Source: Culex pipiens pallens
Taxonomy: Eukaryota > Arthropoda > Insecta > Diptera > Culicidae
Assembly (NCBI RefSeq): GCF_016801865.2
Contig: NC_068938.1
Span: 9,734,520 to 9,798,519 of the forward strand
Reading direction: 5' to 3'
DNA length: 64,000 nt
Shown: piece by piece, positions 58,740-64,000 of the stretch
How the letters are laid out: every line of letters starts with the position of its first letter
How positions within the stretch are numbered: the first letter of the stretch is position 1
The notes under the pieces: model-generated
Seen by the model: only the letters and a program-made list of their open reading frames with translations
Databases searched by the model: none
Told to the model about the DNA's origin: nothing
Position numbers and translations under genes: made by a program

Positions 58740-59855
58740 TTCATAAATGAAATACTCGAAACCGTTGCATCGTATCAAAAAGTGGTCAAAAACAAACTTG
58801 TAGGAAATTTGACGGTCTTTTCGAAAAAAAATACACTGAAAGAAAAAAACACACCACTTGTATGAGATTTTTTGATTTTTAAGTTTAAAAGTCAAGTTTG
58901 AAGGTGAACCCACGATTTTTTTTCGTTCAAAATTTTTGTGAAAATAGCCTAAGATGTAACAAAAAGACTCACGAAAAATGCAGGATGGAGCAACTCACCT
59001 AAAAAAAATACAAAAATCATTTACTGAAACTGTTTTTTTCAAAAGTGCTCTAAACATCAAAATTTTCAAAAACCGAACCGAAGCTTATATCTGTAAACCC
59101 ATACATCCAATTGAAATGTGGTCAAAGACAAACTTATGGGAAATTGGACGAGCTTTCCGGTAAAAATATTTTCGAGACTGAAAAACCAAGTCTGTCATAT
59201 AGAAATTGCTAAAAACCATCAAAGAACCTATTTTTTCAACATTTTTATTTTTAAAACCGCTGTAACTTCACAAGGATTGGACTTAGGACAATGGTCAACA
59301 TGGAGACTTTTTTGTAAAATTGTCTGGAGAATCGATTCTCGTGTTCGGTTTTTGAAAATTTTGATGTTTAGAGCACTTTTGAAAAAAACAGTTTCAGTAA
59401 ATGATTTTTGCATTTATTTAGGTGAGTTGTTTCATCCTGCATTTTTCGTGAGTCTTTTTGTTAAATCCTATTTTCACAAAAATTTTGAACGAAAAAAAAT
59501 CGTGGGCTCACCTTCAAATTTGACTTTTAAACTTAAAAATAAAAAAATCTCATACAAGTGGAGTGTTTTTTCTTTCAGTGTATTTTTTTTCGGAAAGCCC
59601 GTCAAATTTCCTACAAGTTTGTGTTTGACCACTTTTTGATACGATGCAACGGCTTCGAGATACAGCAATATTTAAATTACGAAATACAAAAATATTTTTT
59701 TCTCAAATGTCATTATCGAGTGTAACTGGCTCCATATACACAAAAATGGCTTATATAAGCGTAGAATAATATGTCTACAAAGTTTCATTGAAATCGGAGA
59801 GGGTCGAGAAAAAAGTACCTAAAAAATTCCTGTTTTGGGCTGGAATTGCTCTAAT
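58740..59855. mobile_element. foldback element A, copy 3
   Basis: Arms with ACCGTTGCATCGTATC and its inverse near 59640, mirrored blocks around CATCCTGCATTTTTCGTGAG, and the right terminus GGCTGGAATTGCT match 6221-7460 and 50985-53309. The left outer terminus is missing. Confidence 0.75.
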
Positions 59856-60257
59856 ACTAATGCTGTTCATTTGTTATCTTTTTTTTAACAGTTATAGATT
59901 CTTGGGAATTTTCATTTATATTTTTGGATATGTCTTGGTATTATTCGAGGAATCCGATAAAAACTTTTATCTCGTTAATTTATGGGCAAGACTATTGAAA
60001 CCTTCATAAATATGTAGTTTCCTTTGTTTTTTGCTTCAAAAGGCTAAATATCATGGTGGCCTTTGCAAATATTTGTAAAGATTATATCCCACTGATTGAG
60101 GTCGGTTGAACAATTAAAATTAAATTTGAAGCCTTTCTTTAAGAATATTCGTTATTATTCAAGTTGGCTTTCAATCAAGTGCGGTGTCGTTTTGAGCACT
60201 AATACTTTGTTCAACCATTTTGTAGTATTGAATTTTAATTTAAATAAAATTAGCTAA
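59856..60257. other. AT-rich DNA without gene
   Basis: No feature recognised. Confidence 0.35.
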
Positions 60258-60270
60258 ATAACTGTACTAA

Positions 60271-60573
60271 AAAATCAAATTATTCGCTCTACAGCATTGC
60301 CTTGGCGTTCTCGATTGCGAGATTCCTACTCGAAACTAGGTGTCCGAAGGCTTGATTGTTGAGGCAAGGACCTAGGGAGACGACTCCTACACCAGGACTG
60401 AGCTATCGACCTAACCTTTTAGGTTAGACCGGGGCCAACATTTACTTCCCCATCCGACGGCAGGCGTGGTCAGACAAATCTTGTCTCGAAAAATGCCACC
60501 AGGACCGTTTGGGATCGAACCCAAGCCGACTGGGTGAGAGGCAACCACGCTTACCTCTACACCACGGTCCCGT
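60271..60573 (-). mobile_element. SINE family S, single-head copy
   Basis: Flanked by a 13-bp duplication, ATAACTGTACTAA at 60258-60270 and ATAACTGCACTAA at 60574-60586. The minus strand starts GGGACCGTGGTGTAGAGGTA, has box B GGGTTCGATCCC and ends GTAGAGCGAATAATTTGATT. It aligns with 34554-34966 except for the second tRNA head present there. Confidence 0.85.
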
Positions 60574-60586
60574 ATAACTGCACTAA

Positions 60587-61319
60587 TAATAACATTATGA
60601 CATAACTGAAGTGTAAGATACATCAATTTGCACATCTAAACCCATTAAAATAACGATGTGTTTGTCTCATGATTTTTAAAACTAAAATCCTTCCTATCGA
60701 ACAACTTTTTTCGTCTGAATTTAACCTTTACATTAAATGCCAATCATTTGACATTTGTCCAAATAAAACTGAAAACATTTTTTTTTATATTTAATTACTG
60801 TACAAGCAATTACAAAATAATTTTACAAAGTCCATATTTGGGACTGCAAATGCCAGGCAAAATGTACATGAACCTGAAACATTAGTTAATTTGACAGGAT
60901 TTGTTCTAAGAAGTTTTTTGCACATGTCGTCAACATGACTCTTTCAGCAGAATTAAGTTTTTTTTCGATAAGATTATGAGATGTTGCAAAAACCCGTTAG
61001 AAATCACTCTGACCCAATCACACTCCTACTGACGGTTTGTTATGAATGTTATGTGCTCCGATATGGTAGGGTTTCCACTACCTATTATTTGAAACTTAAT
61101 TTTTTTAACGTTTCCGACATTGTATGGTCATTAAAAACTTTAAGAACAAAATTTGAAAAGTTCAATAATATCTTATTTTTTCACGTCATGTTTTCAAAAA
61201 TCTCAAAATATACTTTACAACCTAAATTCTTTACAAGAAACACTACAAAACCTCGGACATACAATCTATAGCCATAACTACGGCTCTGATATACAACACA
61301 GTGCATCCGCTTCTATGTT
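60587..61319. other. AT-rich DNA without gene
   Basis: No feature recognised. Confidence 0.4.
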
Positions 61320-62280
61320 TCCAATCAACTGTGAGTTAGTGCATCCCCAGCGAGCGAGTGAGAAAAAACGCACTCACCACCACACGTGTGAACGGACGGA
61401 CGGAAGGACGGATATGCACATTGCACCCGGGAGGCAAAAAAGTCACAAACCTCCCCCCAACTCCGGCCATCCATCCCGGGATGGTGATATCCTTCCGATT
61501 GCTAACTTCCTGTTCATTGGCCACCAGTACCAACCATCATCATCGTGGAGGATCGTTGACTAGAAACACAAAAAAAAATCCCCGACTCGGCCTGCGCTCT
61601 CAAGCGAGTTTTAAAAATTGTCTATTGGTGGATGCTGCGTCGTACATAGGGCCTTCTCTACAGAGTCCGTTAGTTCCGGGGGTCCGGAGTGGACGGACGG
61701 AGTTGCCTGGCGTAGGCCTAGGAAAAACTGGGCGGAAAAATTAGAAAACCTCGGCCTATGTGCACGGCAAACGGCGACGTTTTTCTCTTTTTGCGTTCTC
61801 ACTCTCACCACCAATAATAATAGTTTTTCGTCGGCGCGCGGGATTCGCTGCGCTGCCCACGTGTGAGTGCGTGTGCGTGTGCGAAAAAGTGCGAATCCGA
61901 GGCCGCACACTTCTTTTTGCCGTTTTTGGCCGAAGTTTTTCCCGAACGAACTGTGCTGGTGGTGCGAAATCGCAGAACAACCAACGAATGGCGATCGATT
62001 CCTCGTTCAACGGATGATTTTTTAAAGCTTTTTTCAGACTCTCGCCTTACTATGTGCATTAGAGTGTGTGAGAGAGAGAGAGTATAGGAAAAAGGAGGTT
62101 TAGAAAGAGAGCAAAATGTGTGTAAAAAAGCGCGATGCTGTGCTTCGTGATTGACGCGCATCGGAACTGGATGAGGGATGCGTTTTCTGAAACCTTGGAG
62201 ACAATACAGAGTGGAGGGTGGCAGGATCTTCGATCTTGTACCTTTCCATCCTCTCTGGTTGAATTGACCATCAGAATTTA
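61320..62280. other. GC-richer single-copy island with E-boxes
   Basis: Repeat-poor, with CACGTG at 61383-61388 and 61858-61863 and a GA run near 62072. Frames of up to 136 codons are open on both strands with no domain. If the gene model at 56207 holds, this block lies in its intron and could be an intronic enhancer or a second promoter. Confidence 0.4.
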
Positions 62281-62756
62281 AATTTTATCTGTTAGATGTA
62301 CTTTGACAAAATTAAAAATGAAAGCTTTCATATCCTGAATAATTTCAGAAAGTCTTGCAATTTGTTTATTTTTAAGTTATCATTTATGGTCTTTTTTTGT
62401 TTTTCTAGTTTCAGTATCAAAATTCTTGAAAAACAGTTCAAGAATTCTGCTAAGTATTTTTTCCACCTTTTGGCATTGAAAGAAAAATTAAAATGGTTTT
62501 GCGAAAATGATCGAAATTGTAATTTCGGTTTGTTCGTTGTTTTAATTGTACAACGTTGATTTTTAAAATTTCTGTCAAACCACACCCAACTGGCAGTCGC
62601 ATGATTGTGATGCATGGCGGCATGAAAGTATATCAGAATCTGCATGAAATCTGTCCTCATGCATTTTTTGCGATATAGGAGTATGACATTTTTGCCCGTT
62701 ACCGACAATTATCGACATTACCGACGGCTTTTTGATTGTATTTAACATAAAAACAC
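62281..62756. other. AT-rich DNA without gene
   Basis: No feature recognised. Confidence 0.4.
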
Positions 62757-62830
62757 TTAGCAGAACGAGGATTGAACCACCATCTTCTTGGTTATTGATC
62801 CGACACGCTACCACCGCGCCATGGACGCTT
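62757..62830 (-). mobile_element. tRNA-like SINE head or pseudogene
   Basis: The minus strand has a box-A-like GGCGCGGTGGTAGCGTG and a box B GGTTCAATCC. The acceptor ends do not pair, so it is not a functional tRNA. No second copy in the window. Confidence 0.5.
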
Positions 62831-64000
62831 GATAAAAAGTGAGTGAAAGAGCACCAAGATATGCTTCTCTTAGGAGTGTTGCTCGGGGACGGGCCAGCTT
62901 TATATGTGTTGGTGAGAACTGCAGATCGCTGAAATTTTTACACGCGGGCATAAATGATCTACGGGCTTGCTGCAAAAAATGTTATGAAATATGACATTTT
63001 CTGCAGCAAATCCAATGTTGCAGATTTTGAGATATATTTTTCCTTTGGGTGTAGCTGCCTTTTCACTAAAAATATATCTTTTATGAAATCACAACTCCAA
63101 ATTTTCAAATATTTGGAGCTAGATTTTTAAATATGTATGCATTTTTTGTACACCTTCTGTACAATACGAAGTAGTTTTTTAATGATTCAGCTTAAAAAAT
63201 GATTTCGGATAAAAGAATTTTCAAAGTAATAAAAGTAGTTTAGACGCTGTTTCATATTAATTCCGCTTACGCTCTGTTAGCTCAAGTGTAAATTCTTTAT
63301 ATTAAACTGTAAACACTTTTAAACAAATTAACCAAATTCTTCTTGCACAACCCTCTTTGAAACATCAAATGATATTTTTTTCTCAATGTTCATCCAATTT
63401 GGCCATGGTAAACATAATCGTGAAAAAAAAACTTAATTTTGATCTTGGCAAAAAGAAGTACCATATTTTTAGATGATATAACAACAATTTTCGTTTAAAA
63501 AACTAACCAGAATTATAATAGTTAATTTTTATTCCATTTTTGTTGCTTTACGAATAAACAAGATCCCAGTAAAAGCTTCAGAAACCAAGTCAGAAACTAA
63601 TATTATCTGAAATATACCTTGACGTGAAATTTTCAGACGAACTGATGATAAGTTATAAGAACATGAAACTTAATTAAATCAAATAAAATTGAGTGTTTTA
63701 ATTTTTTTTGCAAATTGAAAAAAATGTGCCAAGAAGTTAGGAAAATGTAAACTTCCGCTTGAATTTCGGGTATTCCCGGGAAATTTGTAAATTTAAAATA
63801 AACGGAAAATATTTTTTTCTGGGAATTACCGGGAATTTTTTTCCCGGGACGGGAAATTGGACGCTCTAACAAAAAGTCTATGGGATATGGCATATGGCAA
63901 AAAAAATGTTAAACTGAATTCTGAAACGAACACTCTATTGGTTAAATTTTGATTAAGTGCAACGTTTATGAGTTGTTGTCATTTTTAGGTTAAATAATTT
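62831..64000. other. AT-rich DNA with CCCGGGAA repeats at the end
   Basis: Bases 63770-63860 repeat the words TTCCCGGGAAA, ACCGGGAATTTTTTTCCCGG and GACGGGAAAT, an iterated palindromic motif. No gene seen. Confidence 0.4.

Noticed and set aside
1..64000. CRISPR arrays, operons, phage or bacterial features
   Set aside because: No regularly spaced short repeats with unique spacers, no dense coding, and composition and introns typical of an insect chromosome.

Overview
The window looks like non-coding chromosomal DNA of a culicine mosquito, with Culex as my best guess. It is AT-rich and dominated by inverted-repeat (foldback/MITE) elements and tRNA-derived SINEs. It also holds a Ty3/gypsy LTR element and a Jockey-like LINE fragment. 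The one convincing cellular gene has an 86-nt intron with an insect-style branch point. The species call is inference from repeat style and needs a database search.

Layout. Bases 1-54300 contain no cellular coding exon I can support. They alternate between AT-rich repeat mosaics and about ten GC-richer, apparently single-copy islands: about 4440-5190, 9330-10210, 10800-11330, 15340-16830, 20200-21215, 25190-26365, 33180-34430, 38430-39440, 44740-46020 and 49560-49990. The islands carry CGA/GTG/GA microsatellites, CACGTG E-boxes and ACGT palindromes. They look like regulatory or untranslated DNA, not exons.

The best gene starts at 56207 on the + strand. A tiny first coding exon (56207-56214), an 86-bp intron and a second exon (56301-56631) encode the first 113 residues of an acidic, glutamine-rich protein that resembles a transcriptional activation domain. 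It runs out of the window through an intron of at least 7 kb. The GC-rich DNA upstream (54290-56206) has a TATA-like box and three CACGTG E-boxes and is the likely promoter/5' UTR. I do not recognise the gene.

Mobile DNA. A 2920-bp LTR retrotransposon (28604-31523, minus strand) has apparently identical 287-bp LTRs, a 5-bp target duplication and one 740-codon open frame. That frame is a compressed Gag-RT-integrase relic with damaged active sites, inserted into an older foldback element. Two copies of a retroposon-like family (17860-18577 and 47972-49044) have 24-30 bp flanking duplications, an iterated internal motif and a small ORF. Three copies of one SINE family are present, one of them with two tRNA heads. 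Several MITE families occur as pairs. At 50893-53423 three inverted-repeat elements are nested inside one another.

I saw no rRNA, CRISPR, operon or prokaryotic feature and no intact functional tRNA. The most unusual material is the mobile DNA, not a gene system.
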